A DNA stretch of 64,000 nt from Cinnamomum chago (GCA_038049695.1 CP142458.1:42005501-42069500), one strand, 5' to 3'; positions 11,660 to 23,990 are shown, numbered from the stretch's first letter. Translations and numbers: made by a program. The notes: generated by a model not told the origin, from the letters alone.

Positions 11660-13390
11660 CCCACTTGGGCTCAATGCCAATCAGGATTGCATCTCTGCCC
11701 ATCCCGTCTACATGCTGCTCAAAGACTTTGGTGGTCAAAGGCTTAGTAAAAGGATTTGCCAGATTGTTCGCAGAAGCTATCTTGGTGATAGCATTGTCAC
11801 CCCTCTGCACAATCTCTCTGACCAAATGATACTTCCTTTGTATGTGTTTTTGGCTTTTATGGCTCCTGGGTTCCTTGGACTGAGCGACTGCCCCACTGCT
11901 GTCATAGTAAACTGTGAGCGGCTGTCGGCCAAAGGTACCACTCTAAGTTCCAAAAGGAATCTTTTGAGTCATACTGCTTCCTTAGCTGCTTCACAAGCCG
12001 CTACATATTCAGCCTCAGAAGTGGAATCAGCAGTACATTCCTGTTTAATACTCCTCCAGCTGATAGCTCCTCCGCCAAGCATAAACACATAACCAGAGGT
12101 GGATTTCCTGAAATCCTTATCTGACATGAAGTCAGAATTTGTGTATCCGACTGGAATCAGCTCATCATTGCCGTAAATCAACATGTAATGTCTAGTTCTT
12201 CTCAAGTACTTGAGGATACATTTTACAGCAGTCCAATGGTCAGGACCTGGGTTAGACTGATATCTGCTGACTAAGCCCACTGCATGACAGATATCCGATC
12301 TAGTACATAGCATAGCATACATGAGGCTACCAACAGCCGAAGCGTATGGAATTGCTCTCATTTGCTCCTTTTCCTCCGGAGTCTTGGGACCCTGATCCTT
12401 GGAAAGGTGCACTCCATGCATGAAAGGTGTGATACCCTTCTTGGAGTCCTGCATAGTAAACCGTACCAGTACCTTATCTATGTAAGCAGCTTGAGATAAA
12501 CCAATCATCCTATTTTTCCTGTCTCTATGGAGTTTGATCCCTAGGATGTAACTAGCTTCTCCCAAGTCCTTCATATCAAAAGTCTTTGCCAACCAAACTT
12601 TTACTGTTGACAACATTCCTATATCTTTCCTAAGGAGAAGGATGTTGTCGACGTATAAAATCAGAAAAACTACCTTGTCACCTTCATTTTTCATGTACAC
12701 ACATGAATCATCCAGATTTTGACTAAAACCAAATGATTTGATTGCCCGGTCAAAACGGATGTTCCAGCTTCGGGATGCCTGCTTCAGTCCATAAATGAAC
12801 TTCTGCAACTTGCAAACTCCTTGCTTTTGGTTACTCGCTATAAAACCGTCTGGCTGTATCATATAGATGCCTTCCTCAAGATGGCCGTTGAGAAACGTCG
12901 TCTTGACATCCATTTGCCAAATCTCATAATTGAGATGAGCCGCAATGGATAAGAGTATCCGGATGGACTTGATCATGGCTACCGGCGAGAAGGTTTCCTC
13001 ATAATCGATACCCTCTTTCTGAGTATACCCTTTCGCAACAAGCCTGGCCTTAAAGGTCTCAACTCTTCCATCTGGTCCTCTCTTTCTCTTGTAGACCCAC
13101 TTGCACCCAATAAGTTTGATATTGGCAGGCAAGTCCACAAGTGTCCAGACCTGATTAGAGTACACAGACTCCATCTCAGCTTTCATAGCATCTTGCCAAC
13201 GTCCCGAATCTATGCCATTTATTGCTTCATCATAGTTACAGGGATCATGTTCTAGTTCTTCTGGGATTGCCTCATAAGACTCTCTCAAGAACGAGAACCT
13301 ATCAGGGGGCCTGACTATTCTCCCACTACGACGAGGCACTGATGTAACTACAGGGTCTGGTAGGGGCGGTTCTTCCTCAAGTTCGGTCAT
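11660..13390 (-). mobile_element. RT and RNase H part of Copia element C
   Basis: The minus strand runs from WQDAMKAEMESVYSNQVW (about 13190) through GCKWVYKRKRGPDG, MDVKTTFLNG, and IYGLKQASRSWN to the RNase H motifs FRKSTSGYVF and TSEAEYVAAC. The C-terminal NPFTKPL lies near 11750. This is standard Copia RT-RNase H order. The main stretch is open over 473 codons. Upstream integrase and gag are at 30481-32713, beyond the nested G2 block. Confidence 0.9.
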
Positions 13391-16300
13391 ACTTGTGTTA
13401 GACCCCGACCCAGACCATTTCGATTAGTGTGCGATTAGTGTGTGTTTAGTCCTAAGTGGGTTTAGTTGTCGTTGGGTTAGAAATAATTAGTTTAGTCCTG
13501 GATATAGCTTTGGGAATTTTGAGAACGTTTAGTATTAGTCAGACACACTCAGGAAGGCCTGAGTGCACGTGTAAGCTTGGGAGGATCGTATCGATTTTCG
13601 TGTATTTGTGATTTTGATTTCATTTGAATGATTTTACTATGTGTTACAACTTTCGTTTTTAGCCTATTCATGTTTGAAGCCCAAAAACTTAAGTTCTGGC
13701 CCAAAAAGGGTAAAGTTGTCTTTTATACACAAATCTGGACACAAATTTCGAGATCTCAAAACCATGTCAAAAATATACTTTTTGGAAACTAGATATTGCG
13801 ATGATCAATTTATCCTTCTTCGTCGAGTTCACTCGAGGCCCACAAGATCATGTTTTTGTCAATACAAGGTTCAAGTTCATTGGGCCCCATTCACTAGTAT
13901 TTAAGTCAACACTCCTTCTCTTCCACTCTTTTCATTCTCAAGCCCTAACCCTAGAGTACCAAGCTCTAAAGAGAAAACCCTCTTTTCTTCCATCTTCCTC
14001 ACCTTGCATGCCCAAGCTAGAAGCCTCCAAATGGAATTCTAAGACCATCACCTTCTTCCTCTCATCTCAAGTTTTCTATTGATGTCCTTTTCTTGAAAGT
14101 TAGAATTGAGCAGCTCTCCATTTGTTTTCATTCCTTTTGTTTGGGCATTTCTAGGTAAGAGCTTCAACCCATATTTTTTATGGAGTCATTTTAGCCCCTA
14201 AAGATCTTGTTTTCCATGTTTGCAAACCCCTTTGTGAAAATGGGTTCGTTGTTTTCATTTTTGTTGAGTTTTGAATGGTTTTCCATGGGATTCTTGTAGT
14301 GTTGGCTTAGCTTTTGAGTAAGAGTGCTTGAAGAGGATTGTTTAGCATTTGGGCAAAGGCAAGTAATCTCTATAGGCTCAATGTTGCATGTGTACTTTAG
14401 ATTACTTTATTTTTATAGAAATTTTGCACATAAACTTGTTTATAAGCTTCATGATCATGTTTTCCTTAGATTGAATGTTTGAATTGTGGAGAAGGTGTTT
14501 GGATTCAATGTTCATTGGAGTTTTGATGAAGGTTTTACAGGATTGTTTGAAGAGATTTAATGGTTGTTATTGGGAAGCAAGAAGGCCTTTTGTTGGAAGA
14601 AAACATGTTTGGAGATGAAGGAGAAAAAAGGCCAGAATGGCTATTCCTGGGCAGTAGATTGGCTGCCCGCTCGAGTGCCACTTTGAAACGCCTATAACTT
14701 TTGATTCTCTTATCGGATTTGGATGTTCTATATACCATTGGAAAGCACTTGAAGCAAGGAATCCAATGGTATACTTATCTTAGTGATCAAAGATTGAAAA
14801 GTGAGGTGGATATTTGAATCAATGAAAACCAGTATGTGATTAAGAGTTTTTAGCCTGATATTGTGCACTCGAAGCCTGAGATGTCTTTGAACTTCCGGGG
14901 GCACCAATTCTCTTTTAAATTTCAACACTTGGGCTTCGTTTACACAAAGATCAACCAAAGGTCCTTACATGTGCTTGTTAGGCTTTGTATTCGTACGTTG
15001 GTTTGATATAATGAACATCATTGTGTGTTCGTTTGAAGTTAAGTACAAGCTCGTTTTGAAGATTTGTTTCAAGAAAAAAGGGGATTACTTCCTAAGCGTG
15101 TTATGCATATTAATTATGCCTTTTGCTAGTCGTGTTTGTTGTGTTTTGATAAGTGATTTTCCCCCTTTTTATCTCGACATGTTTAGACCGTGTTTCGCGT
15201 GTTTTGTGCATTCATGAATTTAAGTGAACACCACTGAGCTTGGACAGCCCTTTCAGTTTGATCCACTGTCTGGGGGTCCTTAAACATGTGGACTGTCTGC
15301 AGACTGGTCGTGTATTTATTACACATCGTGCGTGTCCGGTTTTGCGGTCGGAATCCCCGTATATGTGGGAATCGTGACATGATTATATTATGTATATCGT
15401 GCTTGTCGTGCGTGCTTGCTCTTTTCATTATAAATGATAGAGAAAGGATGAGCTCTTTGTGGAAAGTAACTATTCATGATATTATAAGTATTTGTCGCGA
15501 CCCCGGAACGGATCTTGGGCCCGCGACGGTGTTGTTACATTGTTTTCCCACAGGTTCCCGCGGTGAGGATTCCCGAAGCACGCGGAATCTGTTTCACACG
15601 ATAAAGTTTGCGGAAACGTGTAGCAAAATCACATCACGATGAGCACCAATAAATCCTTAAGTGCTATGATAAATAATAACCAGACATAGTATCAAAAGAA
15701 AGGAGTTAACATGGCATTCCCATCATAATTCAAGTTACGAGACTACACAAGGTAAGTTAAGTTTAGTTACATCCCATAAGAGGCCAACAAAGGCCAATAC
15801 AATTCTCAAAACGATAAAGGAACCCCATGACAAAAATTGGCGAAACTCAAGAACCTGCTCGACGTCTAGTTGACATCGTCGGGCTGCCACTCTCTAACTG
15901 GGGTTGGCTCAAAAGCCTCCTCCGGACGCTCCTCCTCAAAGGCAACGTCTCCTGTACCTGGGCACCAACAACAAGAGTCAAACACAACGGTTTGGCAGGT
16001 AATCAATTTAGGCATGAGCATGAAAGTAGTAACATTTAAAGAAACATATAAAGACTAAGGTACGTTTCAAAATACAAGCGAAACTAACATGCATACTTAT
16101 ATGTTAGGAATCTTGTATTTGCAATTTGATGGAAGCATTTTCACTTTAGCATCATTTGAATTTACACTCTTGCATTGTTTTAGAAAACCTTGAAATCTTG
16201 ATTTTTACATGCATTGGTTTTTAGATTTGAAAAAATACTTGTTTTATGCATGTTTTGTTTCTAAACTTGGATGCATTGGTTTTAGAATACAAACTCTTTT

Positions 16301-16622
16301 GAAAACCTAATTCTTTGTGCATTATATTTGGAAAATCACTTTGTGAATTTAGGTTTGAGCCTTGCATACATTCATCACTTTCAGAATCAACTTTGTATGC
16401 ATTTTCATATGAAAAGAGTTTTTAGAAATCAAGCTAGCCCTTGGATTTAAAGTTTTGATTCGATTTAGGCTTCGTGTGTTTCATGTTTTTTAAACATCTT
16501 AAGTTGATTTAAAACATGTTACCAAGCTTGATTTAGTGGCCCAAAAATCCTCCCAAAGAAATATCTTCAAATGTGCAAAAGTTGGAAATTTTGCAAAAGG
16601 GGAGTGACCTGGCAGTGTCGTC

Positions 16623-16772
16623 GGTCGACCGAGACCTGCTTCCCGGTCGACCGGGACCACTGTCGGTCGAGTGGGCAGTTTCTGAACTGTAACATGCCAA
16701 TGGTCAGAAATATGACCGTTGTGCCTTCCCGGTCGACCGAGGACTAGCCGTTGGGCATTTTTGGCTATAAAA
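16623..16772 (+). promoter_or_regulatory. Predicted U3 core promoter of Sirevirus A
   Basis: GGTCGACC boxes lie at 16623-16630, 16645-16652 and 16731-16738. A GGTCA...TGACC inverted pair lies near 16702. Then come TAGCCGTTGGG (complement CCCAACGGCTA) at 16745-16755 and TATAAAA at 16766-16772. The same arrangement is repeated at 26223-26399 in the 3' LTR. The TATA box and its distance to the boxes are seen. Promoter use is inferred. Confidence 0.6.
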
Positions 16773-17358
16773 ATGAGTTCTTTCCTTTGTCCAAAGTTGG
16801 AGATTTTTAAGCCTTCTTTGAGGAGCTTTGAGACAAGACAAAGGGGAGGAACTAAGAGAGACCAAAGGGGTCATTAAGTGAAGCTTAAGCTTGGATCAAC
16901 TAAGTTAAATCTCCAAGTAAGTTTTACTTTTAATTAATCATTTGTTATGTGCTTTATTTGAAACTTTGGAAAATGATTTCAAGCATGATAACAACATTGC
17001 ACATGCACATGCATCACTTGATTAGGCTTAAACACTTTCATACAACTTGTGATCTTTAGATTTTCATATCATTCACAAGTGTGTAATTGTTCAAGTGATT
17101 TGCATAGAACTTCAATCATATCTTTTTGTGCCTTAAACTTTCGAATTGCATTAAGCATAAATCGATTGAGCTTACTTTTAAACTTGATTGAAGTTTTCAC
17201 ATACACACTTCATAAGCATACATCTTTGCATTTCTTTGAGTGTTTGTGTGAGTTAGTTTTCATTTTCATATCCGCCTATTTAGAGGAAAATTAATTTGAG
17301 CTTAAATTGTAATATCTTAGAGTGATCTTTTGTGAAGACACTTTCTTAGAGAAATCTT

Positions 17359-17530
17359 TATCTTGTAAGGTTATTGCTTAGCCTAAGAAAAGCATTGTGT
17401 AAAGGTTATTGCTTAGCCTTGAAAAGCATCTTGTAAAGGTTATTGCTTAGCCTATAAAAGCACATTGAGAGGTTGTTGTTTAGCCTAGAAAAACAACATT
17501 GTAAGGGTTATTGCTTAGCCTAGTAAAAAG
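17359..17530 (+). repeat. Array of five GCTTAGCC hairpin repeats
   Basis: GGTTATTGCTTAGCCTA followed by AAAAGC-type sequence recurs five times at about 34-base steps. Each unit can pair GCTT with AAGC. Matching arrays lie in every Sirevirus LTR of this window. Confidence 0.75.
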
Positions 17531-17789
17531 CATACATAGTGGAAATCCGGTGGGGTGATTGGATCACAAGCCGGTAGTGGATGTAGGCATTGAGGCCGAA
17601 CCACTATAAATCTTGGTGTTGTGGTGCTTGCTTGTGGTGATTCATTTATTAGCTTCCGCATCTTGTTTGGTTTATATCATCACATGTGACTAGTTTGTTT
17701 TAAAGAGTTAAAATTGTTTGAATTGGTCACAATTGTAGCTCACCCTATTCACCTCCCCCTCTAGGGTTAGGATCCCAAGGACTTTCAAT

Positions 17790-17801
17790 TGGTATCAGAG
17801 C
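17790..17801 (+). promoter_or_regulatory. tRNA-iMet primer binding site of A
   Basis: TGGTATCAGAGC, complementary to the 3' end of plant initiator methionine tRNA, begins two bases after the 5' LTR. Confidence 0.9.
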
Positions 17802-17879
17802 CTCGTGCTCTATATTAGGATCAAGTGTATCTTGATTAGGTGTAAAAACCTAGAGTTTAAACCCTAGAGTTGTGTTTTT

Positions 17880-19418
17880 ATGAAAATCATTAGAATGGAC
17901 TCCACTATGCTAGACTTTGTAGATTCTTTTAGACCCCTCATTCTTCCTTCTATTGGAGATTCAAACATTCAATTAAAAGAATCTCAAATTGAATTAAAAG
18001 AAGAAGAAATTAAAGAAAATGAAGAAGATCTTCAACAAGCCTTTGAGGAATTATATGAATTATCCTTAAAGACTGAAAAGAAAAATAAAAAGTTAAGAGA
18101 AGAATCTAAAAGACTAAACAAAGAACTAGTCTCTTCTAAAGATGAGCTTAGAGAGAAAAAAGAAGTCATAAATTGTTTAGAATCTAAGTTCATGATCTCT
18201 TTAAATAATCTATCTAACATTCAAGATGAACTAAGAGAATTAAAGATGGATTATGAAAATGTCAATAAGGAAAATCTAAAACTAAGAGATCAATTACAAA
18301 GGCAAGATAAAGACTTTAACAATCTTGAATCTAAATTGACTATCTCTAAGGAAAATTTATCTAATGCTCAAGATGAATTAAATGAGATTAAGATAAATTG
18401 TGATGAGCTTAAAAATGAAAATTTGAACCTAAGAGATACAATTAAAAGACAAGATGAAAACATTAACTATTTAAAATCCAAGTTGACAATTTCCAATGAA
18501 AATTTGTCTAATGCACAAAGTAATGTAAAAACTCTAGAACTTGGATCTAATATAGTTAATGAACTTAAAGCTAAGTTAAAACTTGCCTATGAAGAGCTAA
18601 ACATTTTTAAGGGAATTGAAAATGAACTAACAAAATTTAAAAATGAGAATTCAACCCTTAAAAACCAAGTCACTCAACTTGAAACCTATAAACAAAAGTA
18701 TGAGTGCAAATTTACCCAAAGTGATGAGAAATTTGTAAAATTATTTAAATTGGGTAAATCTCAAAGAGATAGGACGGGTCTTGGATTTGATAGGAATATT
18801 TCACATGACCCTAAATTCACCAACACTTTTGTGAAAGGTGAGTCCTCATTCTCTAGCACTCTTTCTCCTTTGCCCAAATCCAAATGTGTTTATTGTGGCA
18901 ATGAAGGACACTTTAGGTTTGAGTGCAAACTAAGAAGAAGCAATGTGTCTAATCCCATCTTTGAACCAACGAAAGTAAAATCAAACTTGAAGGGTAAGAC
19001 ACTAAAAACCAAGGAAGACTCCATAAAGCTCAAACAAGTTAAACCAATTAACAAGGAGTCTCCTAAGATAGATTCTAAAAAGGTTAAACAAGTCAAACCT
19101 AGCTTAAAAGAATCTATAAACAAAAAGCTTCTCAACCTATCTCCCTTATATCAACCCATGAAAGAACTTTTGAAGAAAGTTGCTAAGTTAAATCTAAAAT
19201 TCAAAAGTCAAGTAAAGGGAGAAAATAAGAAGAAAAGAAAAGAGAAACAATCCCCAAAGAAACAAACTCACCAACATCAAAAGACTAATCACCAATCTAA
19301 GCTAAATTTAGTTAAATCTAAATATCATGGTGATAAGTTTAAATTGAAAATTTATCAAGTCAAATCTCCTTTAGTTGGTGAGAATTCCAAACTAGACCTC
19401 AAAGTTCAACCCTCTTAA
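17880..19418 (+). CDS. Gag-type coiled-coil protein of Sirevirus A
   Basis: A 512-codon frame of element A is open from end to end. Roughly residues 30-290 are a lysine- and glutamate-rich coiled coil with an internal repeat built on the motif KLTISxENLSNAQ (three copies near residues 100-210). At about residue 339 there is one CCHC zinc knuckle, CVYCGNEGHFRFEC. The rest is a very basic lysine-rich tail. It matches the second half of the S gag, which has the same ELYEL...KKNK start of the coiled coil, but there is no N-terminal capsid region. It is thus a gag-derived frame, perhaps structural and RNA binding. It could be a relic kept open because the element is young. Translation from 17880 is assumed as the first Met; 17895 is an alternative. 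Confidence 0.75.
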   Translation: MKIIRMDSTMLDFVDSFRPLILPSIGDSNIQLKESQIELKEEEIKENEEDLQQAFEELYELSLKTEKKNKKLREESKRLNKELVSSKDELREKKEVINCLESKFMISLNNLSNIQDELRELKMDYENVNKENLKLRDQLQRQDKDFNNLESKLTISKENLSNAQDELNEIKINCDELKNENLNLRDTIKRQDENINYLKSKLTISNENLSNAQSNVKTLELGSNIVNELKAKLKLAYEELNIFKGIENELTKFKNENSTLKNQVTQLETYKQKYECKFTQSDEKFVKLFKLGKSQRDRTGLGFDRNISHDPKFTNTFVKGESSFSSTLSPLPKSKCVYCGNEGHFRFECKLRRSNVSNPIFEPTKVKSNLKGKTLKTKEDSIKLKQVKPINKESPKIDSKKVKQVKPSLKESINKKLLNLSPLYQPMKELLKKVAKLNLKFKSQVKGENKKKRKEKQSPKKQTHQHQKTNHQSKLNLVKSKYHGDKFKLKIYQVKSPLVGENSKLDLKVQPS

Positions 19419-19853
19419 GACCTTAGGTGGATTCCAAAAGTTATTTACTTAGACAAACCTTAAGGCCTTGAACCTACTTGACCAACCTATTCTTTAATAG
19501 TTAAATCTCTTTGTTGGTCATGTTGCATTTGCATTTTGTTTCTATATAGTTACATCTTTTAAAATGCATTGTTTCTTTATGATCAATTGATTTTGTTTTC
19601 ATACACCATTCTAAGTTACACTTCATGATTTTCAAAATCTTTTGATTATAACTTCATCATGTTTGATTTTCTTTTTGCACTCATTTAGTTTTATGTTTTG
19701 CATTGCATTTCTACATGATTAAATTGTTTGTGACTTTAAAAGCTTTCATAGCTAATTTAGTCATGATCAATTGTTGTTTCAAGTCATTTGCATCTTTGCT
19801 TATTTAGTCATTCTTTTTATATGCAAATGTCAATTGGTTCCATGTATGGCTGC
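19419..19853 (+). other. Non-coding stretch of A after its gag frame
   Basis: AT-rich sequence without a supported frame. It has the first two copies of the AATAGTTA(A/T)ATCT-type motif (near 19496 and 19546) that recur after D1. It ends with GCTGC at the D1 insertion. Confidence 0.5.
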
Positions 19854-21204
19854 TGTGAGAACCCGACCCCTAATCTCTTGGATTAGTGTTGTTTTATTTG
19901 TGGATTAGTTCTTTTAGTGGGATTAGTAGTTGTTGGGTTGATTTTGTGAGCTAGAATGATTTTTCTTCTAGTTTTGGGCTTTTGAGTGCTTTGGTAGCTT
20001 GTGGGGCCCTTTGGGGGTTCCCTTTTCGGCTTTGCTTTTACTTGTGAGATTTTCCCGATTGGTTTCGTATCGTGTTTTTATCCCATTGCATTCATCTTGA
20101 GGAATCCTACAACTTTCATGTTGATCTCGTATCCATTTGAGAACCCAAAAACCGATTTCTTGGCCTTGAGGGCAAAACAGTCTTTTCACACCAAATCTGT
20201 ACCCAAAACTCGATATTCCCAAAATCCGTGAAACATACACTTTTTGGAAACTAGATATTTCGACGATCATTTCTTCCTTCTTCGTCAAATCCATCCGAGG
20301 TCCCGAATTAGATGATTTCAGCCACCCAAGTTCTTTAAGTTGTGGGACCCATTCTCACTTGTTTATAAAAGGAGACCCTTCCCCTTCCTTCTCCATTTTT
20401 CTTGCTCCAGCACAACTGAACCTAGGGTTCTTGTGGTTTTCTTCTTCTCCTTGCTTCTTCATCTCCAAGCCTCACCAATAGTCCACCAACCAAGCAATGA
20501 AGGTCATCTTCTCCTTCCTCATCTTGCAAGCATTCCATTGATACCGTTTTTGGAGGAACCCATCAATCTAGAGATCTTCTTTGAACTAGTCCTCTTCATT
20601 TGAAGACCATCCAAGTAAGTGATTCTTCCCATCTCCTAGATTAGTGTTCCTCTAGCCCTTGAGAAGCTACATTTGCATTTTTGTTGGTTTATTCATTATC
20701 ATTCTTTGTGTAACCCATTTTAGGGTTGTTTTGGGGATTCTTGATTGTAGCTTGGCTTTGAGCAATAGAGGTGATTAGAGGCTTGATTTCTCTATTTGAA
20801 GACTTGAGGCAAGTGAATGTTTGGATGTTTTTAATTTTGAAATGATTTGGTGTAGTCTTCATGGATTTTCCATACTTTCATTTAATGAGGTTTGTTTGAA
20901 ATAAATGCTCATAATGTATCTTGATAGTTTCATTCAATGTTTTATAAACATGTTGGTAGAGCATTTATTGTCCTTGTGATAGCTTAGATGAATGTTGGTG
21001 AAATGGTTTACTTCTCTTTTATTTGCATTGGATTTGACATGGAAGAAGTGATGGAGAGAACTCTTAATGAGGATTTGGAGAAGTATAAAGAGAGGCATTG
21101 GAGGAACTATTAGCTCAATGTTATTGTAAGGACTTTGTGGATGTGAGGAAGATGGTTTTGAGGAGGAAAATGACTCAAAACTGGACTCAGTGAGCATTTT
21201 CGTA

Positions 21205-21560
21205 ACTGGCGGTCAGCTCACGGTTATCCAGCGGCTAACCGCCGAATGCATCGGCGGCTAACCGCCAGCTAACCGCGCACCGCGGTGACTTTTCCAGAGA
21301 GCATCATTTTCCACCTGAAAACGCGGTCAGCCTCACGGTTAGCCAGCGGCTAACCGCCAGCCAACCGCACAATCACGGTTCCTTTTCCCGAGAGCATCAG
21401 AATTCTCACCTGAAATTCGGTCAGCTCCACGGTCAGCCAGCGGCTAACCGCCTATCCCATCGGCGGCTAACCGCCAGATAACCGTCAGGTGACCGAAATT
21501 CCCCAGATTTCGAAAAGCTCCCCGCTCGAACGAACTCTCCGGTTCGTTCGAGCGTTGAGC
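21205..21560 (+). promoter_or_regulatory. CGGCTAACCG palindrome cluster in D1 LTR
   Basis: GGCGGCTAACCGCC lies at 21254-21267, and many CGGCTAACCG and CGGTCAGC-type units surround it. The cluster is followed by a CGAACGAAC...GTTCGTTCG inverted pair near 21528-21556. The role is inferred from similar clusters near LTR promoters. Confidence 0.5.
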
Positions 21561-21830
21561 TTTGTCGATCAAAGGAGATTCACTAAGCATTGTATGAGGC
21601 CATTCGAGAAAGGAACCATATCACAAGGATGTCATTCGAAGTTTTGAAAAGTGTAAAAGTGCATAAGGAGCCCGGAATGTCTTCAAACTCAAGGAGTACC
21701 AAGTCATTTCAATAATCGACATACGGGACCCCTATTCACTCATATAGATCTTGAAATTAATACTTTTCCCGAAATTGTTATACTTCATTGTTTCACCTCT
21801 TTTCCCGAGATTTGCATTACATGATTTGTT

Positions 21831-22342
21831 TTCCCGAAAGCATTGAAGTTACTCTAGTAACAGTCATTTGTCCCGAAATGCATTGCATCATATGATATGA
21901 CAGTGTGCCCTTGAGCACCCCGTTTTACCCGTTTATTTATTGTACTTGATTGACTTGTTTCCCGAAAGCATTGAAGTTACTCTAGTAACAGTCATTTGTC
22001 CCGAAATGCATTGCATCATATGATATGACAGTGTGCCCTTGAGCACCCCGTTTTACCCGTTTATTTATTGTACTTGATTGACTTGTTTCCCGAAAGCATT
22101 GAAGTTACTCTAGTAACAGTCATTTGTCCCGAAATGCATTGCATCATATGATATGACAGTGTGCCCTTGAGCACCCCGTTTTACCCGTTTATTTATTGTA
22201 CTTGATTGACTTGTTTCCCGAAAGCATTGAAGTTACTTTAGTAACAGTTATTTGTCCTGAGATGTATTCCCGATATGAAGTGACTGTGTGCCCTTGAGCA
22301 CCCCCGGTTTACCCGTTTACTTACTGTACTTGAATACTTGAT
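21831..22342 (+). repeat. Four tandem copies of a 128-bp repeat in D1
   Basis: The start TTCCCGAAAGCATTGAAG recurs at 21831, 21959, 22087 and 22215, an exact 128-base period. Copies 1-3 look identical and copy 4 has diverged. D2 holds only one copy (about 7470-7600), so the array grew recently in D1. Confidence 0.95.
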
Positions 22343-22794
22343 ATGTCTCGATTGGTTTTAACCTATGAGTCGGCATCACTAAGCTTGGATACCTTGTCAG
22401 TCTGATCCACTGACTTGGAAATCCCTCTCCCGTCCCGCCAGCTGCAGTTTGGATCCCGATACCCGGTTATTACCGTGGTCCCGTCCCGATACCCGGTTCG
22501 CTACCGTGGTCTCGTTCCCGTATATTTATATTGTATATATGATTTACGTTGTTTCTCCTCACCTTGTGTGACTGAGATCAACGTCCCGTGATACTGTTGT
22601 CACTTTAGTGACAGAGGACTTAGCTTTATGTGATTGCCATCTTGCCAGTTCCCGATTCCTTGGATACCCGACATGTTTTATATTGCTTTTATGTTTTCTG
22701 ATAAATGATTCGTTTCCTTTATGAAAGTTGTTATTTAGACAAGTGTTAATATTCTCCAAAGTGAATGCAGTTATTGTTGTTTTCTGTTCCTTGT

Positions 22795-23400
22795 ACACGT
22801 ATGTGTTTTAAATGAATGCCGGTTGGGTGAATACCCATGCTTTTACATATGTTGCAAATGATCAATGGTTTTACTAGATTTATATGATTACACATGTTTT
22901 AAAGGAATTCCCGAGTTGTTAAATATCCGTGCTTTGTTTTAAATGACACTTGTTTTGCCAGATTCCTATGTTTATACCTGTTTTTAAACGATGCCCGATT
23001 TGTGGAATACCCATGCTTTGAATTATGGATAAATGAATATTAGTTTTGTCAGATTTCTTTGGTTACACCTGTTTTAAATGAACACCCGGTTTGTTAAATA
23101 TCTGTATTTTCACATATCTTTCAAATGGACTTTGGTTTTGCCAGACTGCTATGGATACCCGATTTGTTGTATACTTGTGTTTTTACTTAAGTTTCAAATG
23201 AACGTTTGTTTTGTCAAACCACTATATTTATACATGTTTTAGACGAACACCCGATTGTCAAATATCTATGATTATAGATGATTGCAAACGAACACATGTT
23301 TTATTAGATGTTCATGTTTTACCCGTGCTTGAAATGAATACAGGTTTTCCCCGAGATTCCCGATCTTACACCCGTTTAATTATATGCAGCATTTGATCGA
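22795..23400 (+). repeat. Degenerate tandem repeat block in D1
   Basis: Units of the type TGTTTTAAATGAA...CCCG recur at about 55-60 base steps, matching the block 6240-6905 in D2. Confidence 0.65.
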
Positions 23401-23990
23401 ATAACATGATTTATCATATGTTTATTCTTCAGTATATTTATGATCTTTCATCCACCTGCCAGACCGTCGTGTCTGACCCACTACTTTTGGTACTCAGGTT
23501 CAGATTTCTTCGCCCCGAGTTGAGTGTTTTGTTGGCTGTGGAGCCATGCCTTGCAGGTTGTTTTGTCGGCTATGTCATGTAGACATTGAGCTTGACATCG
23601 GAGCTACGTCACATTTGGGTAGTAGTTTATAGCTTATTGTTGTATGGCTTTTATTAGCCTTTTTCTTGGGTTTCTTAATTAATGTACATTGATAATTGTA
23701 ACTTGAATATATTTGGGAATGTAATGTCCTGTTACTGTCAGCTCTGTAAATTATTGTGATGGTTACTCCAGTCTGATATGATTCTTGATATAATAGCTAT
23801 GGGCTAAAGGTTGAGTGCGACGCGGAATCCGATGGCCACGGACTTCGGGTCGCAACGCCACAAATGCTTCCGCAAAATATTCAGAATGTGTTGTCTTCAC
23901 ACACGCGGATCCTGGGAGAAGTAAAATATATTTATGCTTTAAAACCCATCTCCCGCCCCCGAGGTTCTGTTTCGGGGGCGTGACAGTTGC

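Larger units (their letters stand above)
16102..17787 (+). repeat. 5' LTR of Sirevirus A
   Basis: It runs from TGTTAGGAATC to GGACTTTCA, 1686 bp. Within it are the GGTCGACC cluster (16623-16738), a mitosis-activator-like box TAGCCGTTGGG (16745-16755), a TATAAAA box (16766-16772) and five hairpin-type repeats (about 17359-17530). Confidence 0.95.
19854..23985 (+). mobile_element. Solo LTR D1 of the 4.2 kb LTR family, inside Sirevirus A
   Basis: It starts TGTGAGAACCCGACCCC and ends CGGGGGCGTGACA, 4132 bp. Flanks are GCTGC (19849-19853) and GTTGC (23986-23990), a target duplication with one mismatch. It is the opposite-strand relative of D2. It differs by four copies of a 128-bp repeat where D2 has one, and by a different palindrome cluster. 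No primer site or pol frame is present. Confidence 0.85.

Noticed and set aside
15286-15642. A conserved hydrophobic frame seen also at 45936-46145 and, on the other strand, near 27666
   Set aside because: All copies lie at the same place in G-family LTRs and are explained by shared recent ancestry. The frame limits differ and no start or domain is supported.
21831-22342. Possible CRISPR-like array or satellite
   Set aside because: The units are directly abutting 128-bp tandem copies without spacers, inside an LTR, and only four in number.
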